A stretch of 64,000 nt of DNA from Candidatus Kryptoniota bacterium (lineage in GTDB: Bacteria; Bacteroidota; Ignavibacteria; Kryptoniales; JAKASW01), in contig JAHECO010000004.1 in NCBI GenBank assembly GCA_024641705.1, forward strand, positions 1 through 64,000, written 5' to 3'. How positions within the stretch are numbered: position 1 is the first letter of the stretch; each line of letters opens with the position of its first letter. The translations under genes were made by a program, and so were the position numbers. Positions 16,475-25,527 of the stretch are shown piece by piece. The notes under the pieces were generated by a model. That model was not told where the DNA came from. It ran no database searches and saw only the letters and a program-made list of their open reading frames with translations.

Positions 16475-18486
16475 TCTTTTCTCTCGCCGGGAGAAATCTT
16501 TGGCAGCAGCCGCGCCGCTTGGCATGGTGGTTTTGGAAATCCAGCCCGGTGGTGGCAGCGCTCCTGTTAGTTTCCGCGGCGGCCGCGCCTTCCCAGACTA
16601 CGCTCACCGGAATCGCAAACTACAAGATCGATGTCCGCCTCGATCCCGGGGCACACTCCACCGACGCCGAAGAGATACTCAGCTGGCACAACACATCAGG
16701 GACAGCCGTCGATCGGCTCCTCTTCCATCTTTATCCCAACGCTTTCAAGAGCAACAACACCACGTTCATGCGCGAGGGTGGAAGGGAAATCTCGCCGGCG
16801 GCACGCGGATGGATCGACATCATTAAGTTCGTAGACCTGCGGACGAACCAAAATCTCACCGAGAACATCCGGTACATCCAACCTGACGACGGAAATCTCC
16901 ATGACAGTACGATCATCATGGTCCAGCTGAAGCGACCGGTACGCGCGCGCGACTCGGTGAGCGTTTCCATCGACTTTCAAGAGCGGCTTCCGCAGGCTGT
17001 CTCCAGAAGCGGATGGGCTCCGGGGCGTGAGTTCTATTTTGTGTCTCAGTGGTTTCCGAAAATAGGAGTCCTGGAAAACGGCGCGTGGAATTGCCACCAG
17101 TTTCATGCGTTTACGGAATTTTTCTCGGACTTCGGCACCTACGACGTGAACATCACTGTCCCCGCAAATTACATTGTCGGGGCCTGCGGCGAATTGACAG
17201 GCGAACCGCAAAAGTCGAATGGCACGGTAACCTATGAATATGTTGCCCATGATGTCCACGACTTTGCCTGGACCGCATCGCCCGATTTCTTGTCTGAGAC
17301 GAGGACATTCAGTTACGAGGGACTTCCCGAGACGAAGGTAGTCCTTCTTCTTCAGCCCGAGCATTCCGGCCTCGCCGACAGGTATTTTGCCGCCGTCGAC
17401 ACAGCGATCAAATACTTCGGATTCTGGTACGGTCCCTACCCGTACCCGGTCATAACCGTCGTCGATCCGCCGCGCACCGCTCATGTCGGGGGAATGGAGT
17501 ACCCCACACTCATAACGGCGGGAACGGAGGACTATACGCTCAAGGATTTTCTTTCTCCTGAAGTGGTCACTATCCACGAGTTCGGACACCAGTACTGGTA
17601 CGCGATGGTCGCCAACAACGAGTTCGAGGAAGCCTGGCTCGATGAGGGATTGAACTCATACTCGACCGGAAAAGTCCTCGAGAAGGCGTACGGGCCGAAT
17701 ACCTCCGTCTTCAGGATAGCGGATGTTTACCCGGTTTATCTCTACCCGCTCGCTTCTTTTCAGGGTTTGCCAATCGCGCCGATTATCGGAAAGGTTTGGA
17801 TACACGAACCGTACAACCGCTTGCCCCTCTACCTCGACTACGACAAGACCGACCCGATCTCAAAGTATGGTTGCATGGCGTTCGACAGGGGTTCATACAG
17901 GACGATCGCATACAACAAGCCGGAACTCGTTCTGCGTACACTCGAGGGCGTGCTCGGTCCCGACATGATGGGCGACGTGTTGCGGACATATTTCGAGGAG
18001 TACAAGTTCAGGCATCCCACTGCCGCAGATTTCGAGAGAGTGTGCGAGCGGGTGTCGGGCAAAGATCTCGGCTGGTTCTTCGACCAGTTCATCGACGGCA
18101 CCGGCACCGTGGATTTCGGCGTGAAGTCAATCGACTATTACAGGGAAACGGATCTGAGCAGCGGTGCATCGACGTACGTTACGACGGTTGTAGTGACAAG
18201 GAACGGCGAGATAAAAATGCCGGTCGACCTTCGCCTGTCCCTGGACGATGGAAGCGCGGTCGACACTGTGTGGGACGGACAGAGCAGCTGGCGTTCGTTC
18301 AGCTTCCGTACCAGCGTGCCGCCGGACTACGCGGTCCTCGACAGGTCGGGCAAAATTCCGATCGACATGGATTATGCCGACAACAGCCTGAGAGTACATT
18401 CCCTCCTTTCTCCCGTCTTTAAATGGGTGGGCAAAATCCTGAACTATTTTCAGAACGTGCTGATGACAGTGGGGATGCTCGCTTGA
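16471..18486 (+). CDS. M1-family zinc metallopeptidase (aminopeptidase-like)
   Basis: The zinc site is clear: H369-E-F-G-H373 followed 18 residues later by Glu392 in AWLDEGLNSY, the HEXXH-X18-E pattern of the M1 (gluzincin) family. The upstream exopeptidase motif is changed to GGMEYP from the usual GxMEN. A hydrophobic stretch at residues 27-40 with a following ...APSQ suggests export, with a beta-sandwich N-terminal domain before the catalytic part. Exported M1 peptidases of this kind hydrolyse N-terminal residues of peptides in the periplasm. The start overlaps the previous stop by four bases. The stop overlaps the TTG start of the next gene, so these three genes probably form one operon. 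Confidence 0.9.
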   Translation: MIFSLAGRNLWQQPRRLAWWFWKSSPVVAALLLVSAAAAPSQTTLTGIANYKIDVRLDPGAHSTDAEEILSWHNTSGTAVDRLLFHLYPNAFKSNNTTFMREGGREISPAARGWIDIIKFVDLRTNQNLTENIRYIQPDDGNLHDSTIIMVQLKRPVRARDSVSVSIDFQERLPQAVSRSGWAPGREFYFVSQWFPKIGVLENGAWNCHQFHAFTEFFSDFGTYDVNITVPANYIVGACGELTGEPQKSNGTVTYEYVAHDVHDFAWTASPDFLSETRTFSYEGLPETKVVLLLQPEHSGLADRYFAAVDTAIKYFGFWYGPYPYPVITVVDPPRTAHVGGMEYPTLITAGTEDYTLKDFLSPEVVTIHEFGHQYWYAMVANNEFEEAWLDEGLNSYSTGKVLEKAYGPNTSVFRIADVYPVYLYPLASFQGLPIAPIIGKVWIHEPYNRLPLYLDYDKTDPISKYGCMAFDRGSYRTIAYNKPELVLRTLEGVLGPDMMGDVLRTYFEEYKFRHPTAADFERVCERVSGKDLGWFFDQFIDGTGTVDFGVKSIDYYRETDLSSGASTYVTTVVVTRNGEIKMPVDLRLSLDDGSAVDTVWDGQSSWRSFSFRTSVPPDYAVLDRSGKIPIDMDYADNSLRVHSLLSPVFKWVGKILNYFQNVLMTVGMLA

Positions 18487-19391
18487 ACATCGGCGCGCCG
18501 AAAGCTCTATGGAAGGGAGCGGGGAGAGTCATCCGGAACTGGCGCCTGTGGTGCCTTTTTTATTTTCTGAATCTTCTCTTCGCTGCGGTCCTGGCACTCC
18601 CTTTCGCATCGGTGTTTGCGAAAGATATTTCGAGAAGTCTTGCCGGTTCCGACCTCCTCGCAGGTTTCAATTACAGATGGTATGTCGAATTCATCCATGC
18701 AAACGATGCAAACGGCGCCTATTTCGAATCGCTGGTGCCGCAGATCGTTGTGCTCCTCGGCGTGTATGTGTTAATGGAGGTATTCCTTGCCGGTGGATTC
18801 TTCTCGGTGTTCGCGGAAGGAGGCAGAGGGAAGGTGAGCAGATTCTTTTCGGAATGCGCTTCCAAGTTCTTTCCGATTCTGACCATAACCATAGGTGAGA
18901 TTGTGCTCCTCTTTGCCTTATATAAGGGGGACGCATTTTGGGCCCGCGCAAATCTTGCCGCGGCCGGCGAAGCGTTGACCGATGCCCAGGTGCTTCACGC
19001 GGAACTCTGGCGGTATGGAGCGGTGATCGCAGCGTTCATGATTGTCAACTTGTTCTCCGATTTCGCGAAGGCCGCGGTTGCGATCGACGACGATACCCTG
19101 GCTCACAAGATCTGGCGCGGGCTGGCGTTTGCGATGAGACATCCGTTTGCGTCGTCCGGGACCTACCTCGGCGCCGCAATCGTAAGCGCGGCTGTGATTG
19201 CACTTTACTATTTCGTCGAATCCGGCATGCACCCGCTCACTGCGGAAGGGATTGTGCTCCAGATAGCGGCCGGACAGATTTTTATTTTGCTTAGAATTTA
19301 TTCCAAGCTTATCTTTTACGCCGGAGAGGCAGCGCTTTATCGCGAGAACCAAATCGAAGTAATTAACGTCAAAAGGGAAATGCTGGAGTAA
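18483..19391 (+). CDS. Integral membrane protein of unknown function
   Basis: About six hydrophobic segments (near residues 18-38, 75-100, 115-135, 160-180, 215-235 and 245-270 of the 302-residue product) make this an inner-membrane protein. The N-terminus (GAPKALWKGAGRVIRNWRLWCLFY) is basic, as at a cytoplasmic face. No family motif was recognised, though the layout resembles uncharacterised DUF-type membrane proteins with an internal 'WRGLAFAMRHPFAS' loop. I chose TTG at 18483, which overlaps the stop of the peptidase (TTGA) and suits reinitiation. A start at ATG 18423 would overlap the peptidase by 64 bases. Peptide deformylase follows after eight bases. Confidence 0.75.
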   Translation: MNIGAPKALWKGAGRVIRNWRLWCLFYFLNLLFAAVLALPFASVFAKDISRSLAGSDLLAGFNYRWYVEFIHANDANGAYFESLVPQIVVLLGVYVLMEVFLAGGFFSVFAEGGRGKVSRFFSECASKFFPILTITIGEIVLLFALYKGDAFWARANLAAAGEALTDAQVLHAELWRYGAVIAAFMIVNLFSDFAKAAVAIDDDTLAHKIWRGLAFAMRHPFASSGTYLGAAIVSAAVIALYYFVESGMHPLTAEGIVLQIAAGQIFILLRIYSKLIFYAGEAALYRENQIEVINVKREMLE

Positions 19392-19398
19392 CACTGAT

Positions 19399-19959
19399 AT
19401 GATCATGCCGATATACCTCTACGGTACCAAAGTATGGGACGCCCCCGCGAAGAAGATCACGAAGTTCGACGATTCGCTCGTCGGTTTGATACGGGACATG
19501 TTCGAGACGATGCACAACGCGGACGGGATCGGGCTCGCGGCAAACCAGGTGGGACTTGCGCTATCGCTGGCTGTGATGGATATTTCCGTGATGGAGGACT
19601 ATGCCTCGGAAAAGCCGCTTGTTGCCATAAACCCCGAGATACTGGAGAGCAGCGGCGAATACACGCTGGAGGAAGGATGCCTGAGCGTCCCGGGGATTCG
19701 TGACGAGGTGACCCGCGCCGACGCGATCAGGGTCCGCTATACGGACGGCAATTTCGAAAGAGTGGAAACCGAACTCACCGGGATGTGGGCCCGCGTGTTC
19801 CAGCACGAGTATGACCACCTGCAGCAGAAGTTCTTCATCAACCGCCTTTCCGGCGTGAAGAGACAGATACTGAAGCCGAGGCTGGCCAAGATCAAGAGGA
19901 ACGAGATCAGGTCCCGCTATCCCGTCGTGGCTTTGATCGACGAAAAGAAGTCGAGGTAA
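19399..19959 (+). CDS. def: Peptide deformylase
   Basis: All three deformylase motifs are present: GIGLAANQVG (residues 43-52), EGCLSVPG with metal-ligand Cys94, and QHEYDHL with His136, catalytic Glu137 and His140. The enzyme removes the formyl group from N-terminal Met of new proteins, using Fe2+ or a similar metal ion, in the cytoplasm. Its 186 residues are the usual length. It begins eight bases after the membrane protein, and so is likely cotranscribed with it. Often def pairs with fmt; here no methionyl-tRNA formyltransferase is adjacent. The next gene is convergent. Confidence 0.95.
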   Translation: MIMPIYLYGTKVWDAPAKKITKFDDSLVGLIRDMFETMHNADGIGLAANQVGLALSLAVMDISVMEDYASEKPLVAINPEILESSGEYTLEEGCLSVPGIRDEVTRADAIRVRYTDGNFERVETELTGMWARVFQHEYDHLQQKFFINRLSGVKRQILKPRLAKIKRNEIRSRYPVVALIDEKKSR

Positions 19960-19970
19960 TTTCCCCCGGT

Positions 19971-21257
19971 CTAGTCCATCTGGCTCGACTGGACCAGCCT
20001 GTAATCCCCCGTTGAAAATTCATCCAGGAAAACGAACTCCAGTTTCAGGTTGTAATAATACCAGATCTGGTACGGTGGAGTTGTGAAGTCTTCGTTGTGG
20101 GTCTCCACCTGGTCGGGCTGGCCGTAAATGATATAGACTCTTCCGCGGTCGCTCTGCCATCCACGGCCGAGTCCGCCGGAGAAGTGCTGGTTGGCGTAAT
20201 CCACTCTCCTGTAAAATTCCGTCCGCATGGCGTCTGCGGCCTCTTTGTTGCCTTCAGCGCGCCGCAGCCAGAAGTCGAGGAACCTCTCCTTTCTTTCTTC
20301 AAAGGTCCCTTCTTTCAGCGTGGATATCTCCCCGGGGGTCGTTATATAGATGAGAGGTTCAAGTTCCCGGTCGAGTTCCGCCGACACGAGCGGGACACTG
20401 CTCCTGAGAATCCTGAACGTGGTCTGCGAGGAACTCTCTTCCTCACCCTTCTTCACGGTCAGCTTAAGCTGGTAAGTGCCCGGCGCAAGGTCCCGTGTCT
20501 CGATCGGCAATTTGTAGCGTTGCACCCTTCCGGCCTGTCTTATCTGCAGCGTGGAGTCGATCGAGGTCGGCGACTCGACTGACCTCGCGACGGTCCGCAG
20601 CGAGAAGTTTCCGGGTGCGTCCTTCATTGTCACATAGAAGTCCGCGAGAAGGGTGTCGGTCCGGTTCTTCAGCACGTCGACAGGTACGCCGCTCGTGTCG
20701 GCCTCGTCGTAGAGAAGAACGTCGCTTACAGTAAGCGGGCTGCGCAGGAAGTCTTTGAACGTGTGCTGGATTTCTCTCGAAGAGGTGTGGTCTGTGTTAT
20801 AATCGTAGAGTTTGATGACGATGTAGTATTTCCCGGGCTGGAGCGTGACCTTGTTCGTCACGGTGTCGTAAGCCGCCGTCGAATTCGTCATAGCGTATGT
20901 GGGGACTGTTATTTTCCTGTCGAGGATCTTTGAATAGCGAATTTCCGTAAGGTCCTTGTCTGAAAACACGTTGATCGAGAATTGGCAGTGAGCCGAAAAT
21001 CCCGAATCTGTCTTCACGAATACGATGTCGTCGTACCTCACGCGTGAGTACAGGACGCTCTCGGATGAGTCCGAATTCATGAGCGGGTAATTGATTATGA
21101 AGAACCCGAACCGGGGAGCAAAGAGGGTGTTCTTCAGGTCGGGGGCAAACGAATGCATCTCGGGGCCGCAGCCGGAGATGAGAATGGCAAGCCCGAAAAG
21201 GCCTGCCGCGAGCGATGAAAACCGTTTCACCGCGATGTGCTTGTTTTTATTTTTCAT
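19971..21257 (-). CDS. GWxTD domain-containing lipoprotein
   Basis: A lipoprotein signal ends at a Cys near residue 30 (ISGC). The C-terminal 100 residues hold the GWxTD domain: 'RRVDYANQHFSGGLGRGWQSDRGRVYIIYGQPD', with the GWxTD motif here as GWQSD, and 'PYQIWYYYNLKLEFVFLDEF'. The N-terminal two-thirds is a pair of beta-sandwich domains (LQPGKYYIVIKLYDYN, LAPGTYQLKLTVKKG). GWxTD proteins occur in Acidobacteria and the Bacteroidota/Chlorobiota group and have no known biochemical function. The gene overlaps the end of the upstream site-2 protease gene by 11 bases, so the two are an operon; the pairing may link it to envelope stress signalling, which is speculation. Confidence 0.9.
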   Translation of the reverse strand: MKNKNKHIAVKRFSSLAAGLFGLAILISGCGPEMHSFAPDLKNTLFAPRFGFFIINYPLMNSDSSESVLYSRVRYDDIVFVKTDSGFSAHCQFSINVFSDKDLTEIRYSKILDRKITVPTYAMTNSTAAYDTVTNKVTLQPGKYYIVIKLYDYNTDHTSSREIQHTFKDFLRSPLTVSDVLLYDEADTSGVPVDVLKNRTDTLLADFYVTMKDAPGNFSLRTVARSVESPTSIDSTLQIRQAGRVQRYKLPIETRDLAPGTYQLKLTVKKGEEESSSQTTFRILRSSVPLVSAELDRELEPLIYITTPGEISTLKEGTFEERKERFLDFWLRRAEGNKEAADAMRTEFYRRVDYANQHFSGGLGRGWQSDRGRVYIIYGQPDQVETHNEDFTTPPYQIWYYYNLKLEFVFLDEFSTGDYRLVQSSQMD

Positions 21258-22314
21258 TTAAGACGTCCGATGCTTCGAGTAGTTTTTCCATAGTTATAAT
21301 CCCGTAGAGGATCCCATCGCGTTCAACGGGGGCAACGGTCACGTCCGCGTTCCTCATCGCCGTGAGCGCTTCGGCGGCGGTCGCCTCCGGGAGGATGGTA
21401 GGGAAATTTCTTTTTGCTATGTCCCCGACGCGCCTGTCGTGAAGGCGGTGGTGCAGCGACTCGATAACCGACGAGCGTGTCAGGATTCCGACGAACCTTC
21501 CGTTCTCGAGGACGGGGAAGTCGTTCTGGAAGGTATGCAGTGATTTTTCCACGACGGCCGTGAGAGGCTCATCCGGCGAGATTGTGGTGAAATCAGTTAT
21601 CAACAGATCTCGTACCCCTATCTTCTCCAGCCTGGAAGAGAGAACAGTAGCCTGGACCTCGGAGTTCGCGACACTGAAAACGAAAATACCGATCAGTATC
21701 AGCCACCAGTTATAGAAGAAACCCGCGATCATGAAACCAATCGCGAAGATCTTTCCGACATCCGCGGCAAGCCTCGTGGCTTCAGTGTATTCCTTTTTCA
21801 TCGCGATTATTCCGCGAAGGATTCTGCCGCCGTCCATGGGGTAGGCCGGCACGATATTGAAGAGGCCGAGCATAACGTTTGCCCAGAAGAGGTCGACGAC
21901 CATGCTCCCGCTCTGCAGGGAGATCTCAGCAAACTGGAGCGAAGGATCGAGCATCTTTCCGAATAAGAGTAAGACCCCGGCGATGAGGAAATTCACCATC
22001 GGTCCGGCTATTGTTATTGCCACTTCCTTGATGGGGTCGCGTGGAATATCCGTTATCTGCGAGACGCCGCCGATCGGCAGAAGAATTATGGAGGCGATGG
22101 TAAGCCCGTACGATTGCGCCACCAGGCTGTGTCCCAGCTCGTGAAGGAGGACGCACGCGAATATCAGCGTCCAGAAAACGAGACTGTACAGCCCGGCACC
22201 GGGACCCTGTACCGACGTCTCCGCGTACCAGATAAAGGCCAGCAGCAAAAGGAACGTGAAATGTATCCTTATCGGGATGCCGAAAAGCCGACCCACCGGA
22301 AACGACCAACGCAT
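21247..22314 (-). CDS. M50 site-2 protease family membrane metallopeptidase with CBS domain pair
   Basis: The zinc motif HELGH (His58, Glu59, His62) lies in the second hydrophobic segment, and the third ligand Asp161 is in YPMDGGR, the LDG-type motif. Six hydrophobic segments cover residues 15-215. From about 235 to 350 two CBS motifs follow (GVRDLLITDFTTISPDEPLTAVVEKS; NFPTILPEATAAEALTAMRN), which bind adenine nucleotides in related proteins. Site-2 proteases cut membrane-embedded substrates such as anti-sigma factors. The ATG at 22312-22314 is preceded by AAGGGA. The gene overlaps the following GWxTD gene. The target is not identifiable here. Confidence 0.93.
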   Translation of the reverse strand: MRWSFPVGRLFGIPIRIHFTFLLLLAFIWYAETSVQGPGAGLYSLVFWTLIFACVLLHELGHSLVAQSYGLTIASIILLPIGGVSQITDIPRDPIKEVAITIAGPMVNFLIAGVLLLFGKMLDPSLQFAEISLQSGSMVVDLFWANVMLGLFNIVPAYPMDGGRILRGIIAMKKEYTEATRLAADVGKIFAIGFMIAGFFYNWWLILIGIFVFSVANSEVQATVLSSRLEKIGVRDLLITDFTTISPDEPLTAVVEKSLHTFQNDFPVLENGRFVGILTRSSVIESLHHRLHDRRVGDIAKRNFPTILPEATAAEALTAMRNADVTVAPVERDGILYGIITMEKLLEASDVLNEK

Positions 22315-22583
22315 TTTGGCTGAATTCCCTTTTTCTCAATTTAATTCTCACCATTATAAATGACAATCTGTCCGCTTTGGTTCCTCGAAGGCAGCAGTGT
22401 ATCGCTTCGCCTAAATTGTTTGACCGATTTGATATGGCGGGAGTTTAGCTTTGAGAAGCGGCGGGACATGTTTTTCTTGAAATGTTGAAAAAGCCGCCAC
22501 TGTTGTGTAACAAAATTTGAGAACTCACGTCTAACTATACAGCCAGCACTCAAAAGAAGGACCTACCTAGAATGCCTCCTTCT
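22315..22583. other. Intergenic stretch without a credible protein gene; possible small RNA region
   Basis: The interval holds the leader of the M50 gene on the minus strand (a TATAAT-like word about 50 bases upstream of its ATG). The only open frame, a 70-codon one on the minus strand, shows no ribosome site or family pattern. It leads, on the + strand, into the terminator at 22584-22615. Confidence 0.4.
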
Positions 22584-22615
22584 ACCCGCCCTTGCCCAGG
22601 GCGGGTTTCTTTTTT
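22584..22615 (+). terminator. Strong + strand intrinsic terminator with no + strand gene upstream
   Basis: ACCCGCCC (22584-22591) and GGGCGGGT (22599-22606) form a perfect 8-bp stem, followed by TTCTTTTTT on the + strand. On the minus strand no T tract follows the stem, so it does not terminate the adjacent minus-strand genes. The T tract overlaps the stop codon of the hydrolase gene. Confidence 0.7.
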
Positions 22616-23510
22616 AGGAAGACTTGAGAAAATCTGTCAGCTTGCGGACGTACTCGCTGCCCCCCTTTTCCAGGACGTCCACATGCCCTGCCCCCTTGAC
22701 TTCGATTAATTCGGCCTTTTTACCCAGTTCGGCAAGCTTCTCGGGGTACTGTCTCTTTACAGTTCTGTCCTTTTCACCGTGCACGAGGAGAACGGGGACG
22801 TTGACTTTACCGATATCCTTCGCAGGAGACACTTCCGACGCGCTGAAGTTGGCGATCTTCTCGGCTCTGCGCAGCACAAAATGGAGCAACAGCTTGTTCC
22901 TTATTCCGATGTGCCGGAATTCATGGTCGAGGGCGATCGAGAAGAGATCACAGAACGGGGCCACAGCGATGACGCGCGAGACGCGTTTGTCTATCGCGGC
23001 AACCTGTATGGCGATTGCCGCCCCCATTGAAGTGCCCAGCAGGCTGATCGGAATACCCGGATGTTCCGATGTGATCTTGTCGATGAATCGGACCACGTCG
23101 TGTTTTTCGTAGTATCCGTATGTGCAGTACTCACCTTCGCTCTCCCCGTGGCGACGCATGTCGATCAAATAGATTTTCTGGCACGAGCCTGCTAGCTCCT
23201 TTGCATAATTCAATCCGCTGACCTTCGAGTCGGTGATGCCGTGAAGAAATATGATCGCCCCAGCGACGTGCTCGCACTTCGGATCGTCGATAGCCCAGTA
23301 AGACAGTCTGTAGCCGTCGGAAGTGAGAGTCGTGCCCGACTCGTACTTCAGTCCGATTTGCTCCGGGCGGCTGTAGCCGAATCGTTCACGATAGTACTCG
23401 GGGTTCCTCCGCTCCGGCATCAGGAGCATTCTCGGCCCGACCAGGATTACGGAGATCGGGATGAGCGAGAGGAGCACTATCGCGCTCACTACTATCAGGA
23501 GATCAATCAT
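22614..23510 (-). CDS. Membrane-anchored alpha/beta hydrolase
   Basis: An N-terminal hydrophobic helix (about residues 2-25) anchors the protein. The alpha/beta-hydrolase fold follows with 'GAIIFLHGITDSKVSGLNYA' (oxyanion strand), nucleophile Ser161 in GTSMGAA, acid Asp248 in VHGEKDRTV and His276 in GAGHVDVL. This resembles BEM46/Bem46-like and prolyl-oligopeptidase-type serine hydrolases of bacterial membranes. The substrate is unknown, though lipids or acyl esters are likely. It lies alone on the minus strand between the orphan terminator and a 438-base gap. Confidence 0.9.
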   Translation of the reverse strand: MIDLLIVVSAIVLLSLIPISVILVGPRMLLMPERRNPEYYRERFGYSRPEQIGLKYESGTTLTSDGYRLSYWAIDDPKCEHVAGAIIFLHGITDSKVSGLNYAKELAGSCQKIYLIDMRRHGESEGEYCTYGYYEKHDVVRFIDKITSEHPGIPISLLGTSMGAAIAIQVAAIDKRVSRVIAVAPFCDLFSIALDHEFRHIGIRNKLLLHFVLRRAEKIANFSASEVSPAKDIGKVNVPVLLVHGEKDRTVKRQYPEKLAELGKKAELIEVKGAGHVDVLEKGGSEYVRKLTDFLKSS

Positions 23511-23948
23511 TCCACAAAGGCGTCATTTTCGTAATCACGATGTTTTCCACACTTCGTAAACAATATGTAATTTTTTCTGATAATATTACAGATTCAATGT
23601 CGGGGGGAATATTTCCTTAGGCGAATCAGCGAGACGAGAACGGCGTTGACCGGGGCGTGCCGATCTTCCTTGAGCCGCTTGCCGTTCGGGAACTCATAAC
23701 AAGGGACGAAACGATTTAATATTCGAGAATATCTCTCGGGCAGGGCGGGAACGAAACGGATTCGTGCCGCACATGGAAGTAATTGTCCGGATACCCCTTC
23801 TTCCGGGTTGAGCCTAAGTGCCCGGGGGGAGAGACTATCCGGCGGAAGTGCCTGTCGCTGCGGTGCGACCGCGGCTCAGCAGTATTAAGAGGAGCCGCGG
23901 GCTACGAGTCCCGCGGCTAACATAGGCAAAGCTTTGGTGTCTGGAAAA
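23511..23948. other. Noncoding 438-base gap with a start-less open frame and a terminator-like hairpin
   Basis: On the minus strand, 23594-23875 is open for 93 codons between two TGA stops but holds no ATG, GTG or TTG that would give a convincing start. Its translation is Arg- and Pro-rich and includes VNAVLVSLIRLRKYS and NRFVPCYEFPNG. An inverted repeat CCGGATA / TATCCGG is also present near 23795-23843. No known RNA family was recognised. This may be a gene remnant or a dispersed repeat. Confidence 0.4.
23893..23918 (-). terminator. Hairpin downstream of the beta-barrel gene
   Basis: AGCCGCGGG (23893-23901) pairs perfectly with CCCGCGGCT (23910-23918). It lies 30 bases past the minus-strand gene at 23949. 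Only a loose T-rich run (TCCTCTT) follows on the minus strand. Confidence 0.4.
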
Positions 23949-24482
23949 TCAGAACTTGTAATCAACGCCGACAGCGAAGATGTAGAATCCGAAACCGACG
24001 CGTGCCTGCAAAGCCCATTGGTCGCTGAGGAAATATCTCAAACCGGCGCTGCCGCCAAGCGTGAATCCGCCGGCTGTCGGGCTGTAAACTCCCGAAACCC
24101 CTGACCAGGACCACGTTGCAATTTCATAGCCAAGAACGATGCCGAGGAACGGATCCAGTTTCTTGTTGTCGAGAACGAAGTGGTACATTCCGGAGACTCC
24201 GAGGTCGATATAAGTCCAGCCTCCGCCGAACCCGCCGAAGTCTTCACTGTAGTGGTAGTAGTCAAAGAGGCCGCCGATACCGATGATTCCGGGTCCCACT
24301 TCGCCGGGCTGGGTTATTCCGCGCTCGTAATCGAGACCATACGTGAGTGTGCTCCCGACGCCGCTGAGTCCGATATGCGCTCCCAGATAGTTTTTCTGGT
24401 ACTCGAACTGGGCATTCGCCTTTGGCGCAAAGAAAATGACGACGAATGTCGCTAATAGTGCTGCAGAAAGTTGACGAAGCAT
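23949..24482 (-). CDS. Small outer-membrane beta-barrel protein
   Basis: The 177-residue product has a signal peptide (cleaved after ANA near residue 24). The rest alternates hydrophobic and polar residues with many Gly and aromatic residues (YLGAHIGLSGVGSTLTYGLDYE, GGWTYIDLGVSGMYHFVL, FTLGGSAGLRYFLSDQWALQARVGFGF) and ends in Phe (VGVDYKF). This is the pattern of OmpA/OmpW-like eight-stranded barrels and of porin-like proteins in this group. GGAGAG precedes the ATG by six bases. Its ligand and role are unknown. It stands alone, with birA divergent upstream. Confidence 0.85.
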   Translation of the reverse strand: MLRQLSAALLATFVVIFFAPKANAQFEYQKNYLGAHIGLSGVGSTLTYGLDYERGITQPGEVGPGIIGIGGLFDYYHYSEDFGGFGGGWTYIDLGVSGMYHFVLDNKKLDPFLGIVLGYEIATWSWSGVSGVYSPTAGGFTLGGSAGLRYFLSDQWALQARVGFGFYIFAVGVDYKF

Positions 24483-24712
24483 AGTTCTCTCCTTTGTTTG
24501 TTTTGTTCTGTATTAATCGCTCGCATGACTAATGCCACAAATAGGAGGGACGTCCAAGAGCAATGCCTGAGTGGTTCAGCGATATTTTGTACCGGGTCTT
24601 GAATCGGCCGCACTCTGCTATTTTTAGCTAAAGATTACTTTTGTTCTTGTCAAATGCAAGAATTTTCAACAATAATGTGATGAATGTCTCACCTGTTTTT
24701 CAGGCCATAATC

Positions 24713-25510
24713 ATGGGTCTGACCTTTCCTTTGCGCTGCTTCGGGGTTAAATTCTCGTACACTTTGAATTACGATATATACCGGTTTGGAAAGATCGATT
24801 CGACTAACACCCGCGCTCTGAAGCTGGGCGACGAAGGGTTTCCCGAGGGAACCGTGGTCGTTGCGGACGAACAGGACAGCGGGCGCGGGAGGTTTGGCAG
24901 AAAATGGGAGGCCGAGCCGCTTTCGAACCTGCTCTTTTCCATACTGCTTCGCCCCGGTTTTCTGAAGAGGGACGAGGTTTTCATACTCACCTTCGCAGCT
25001 GCCGTCGCGGTGGCGGAGGCGCTGGAGAAAACCGCCGGTGTGGCGGCGGAGCTGAAATGGCCGAACGACGTTCTACTCGACTCGAAGAAGGTCTGCGGCA
25101 TTCTTCTGGAGTCAAGTTTCGAAGGGAACAGCTTGAGTCATGTCGTGCTCGGGATCGGGCTTAATGTGAACCAGACCGCTTTTCCGGAAGAGATAAAGGA
25201 AAGGGCGACATCGCTGGCGCTCGTCACGGCGAGGAAATTCGATCGCGATGAGCTACTCCTCATGGTACTCGGGAACTTCGCTTCCCTTTATGGCACGCTG
25301 ATGAGCGGAGATCTGTACCCGGTCATGAAGAAATGGCGTGAAAGAATGAGAATGATCGGGAGGAAAGTGACCTTGACGGTTGCGGACAAGACTTTTGAAG
25401 GAGTGATCGACGATGTGACCGATGACGGTTCGCTCGTGCTCAGGATGCCGTCCGGTTTGCGGAAGTTCACCGCCGGTGAAATTTCTTTTTCCTACAGTAA
25501 TATAATGTGA
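24713..25510 (+). CDS. birA: Biotin--[acetyl-CoA-carboxylase] ligase
   Basis: The catalytic domain shows YRFGKIDSTN, the biotinyl-AMP loop GRGRFGRKW (residues 57-65), LKWPNDVLLDSKKVCGILLE and GIGLNVNQ, then the C-terminal SH3-like domain (RKVTLTVADKTFEGVIDDVTDDGSLVLR). It attaches biotin to carboxylase carrier proteins through biotinyl-AMP. There is no N-terminal DNA-binding domain, so it is the non-regulatory class I form. The ATG at 24713 leaves about 23 residues before the fold; an in-frame open stretch reaches back to 24641 with ATG at 24680 and could be used. It leads an operon with coaX. Confidence 0.92.
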   Translation: MGLTFPLRCFGVKFSYTLNYDIYRFGKIDSTNTRALKLGDEGFPEGTVVVADEQDSGRGRFGRKWEAEPLSNLLFSILLRPGFLKRDEVFILTFAAAVAVAEALEKTAGVAAELKWPNDVLLDSKKVCGILLESSFEGNSLSHVVLGIGLNVNQTAFPEEIKERATSLALVTARKFDRDELLLMVLGNFASLYGTLMSGDLYPVMKKWRERMRMIGRKVTLTVADKTFEGVIDDVTDDGSLVLRMPSGLRKFTAGEISFSYSNIM

Positions 25511-25527
25511 TCTGGAGGAACAGGCTG

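Noticed and set aside
22341-22553. 70-codon minus-strand frame between the M50 and hydrolase genes
   Set aside because: No ribosome site or family; composition unlike the neighbours.
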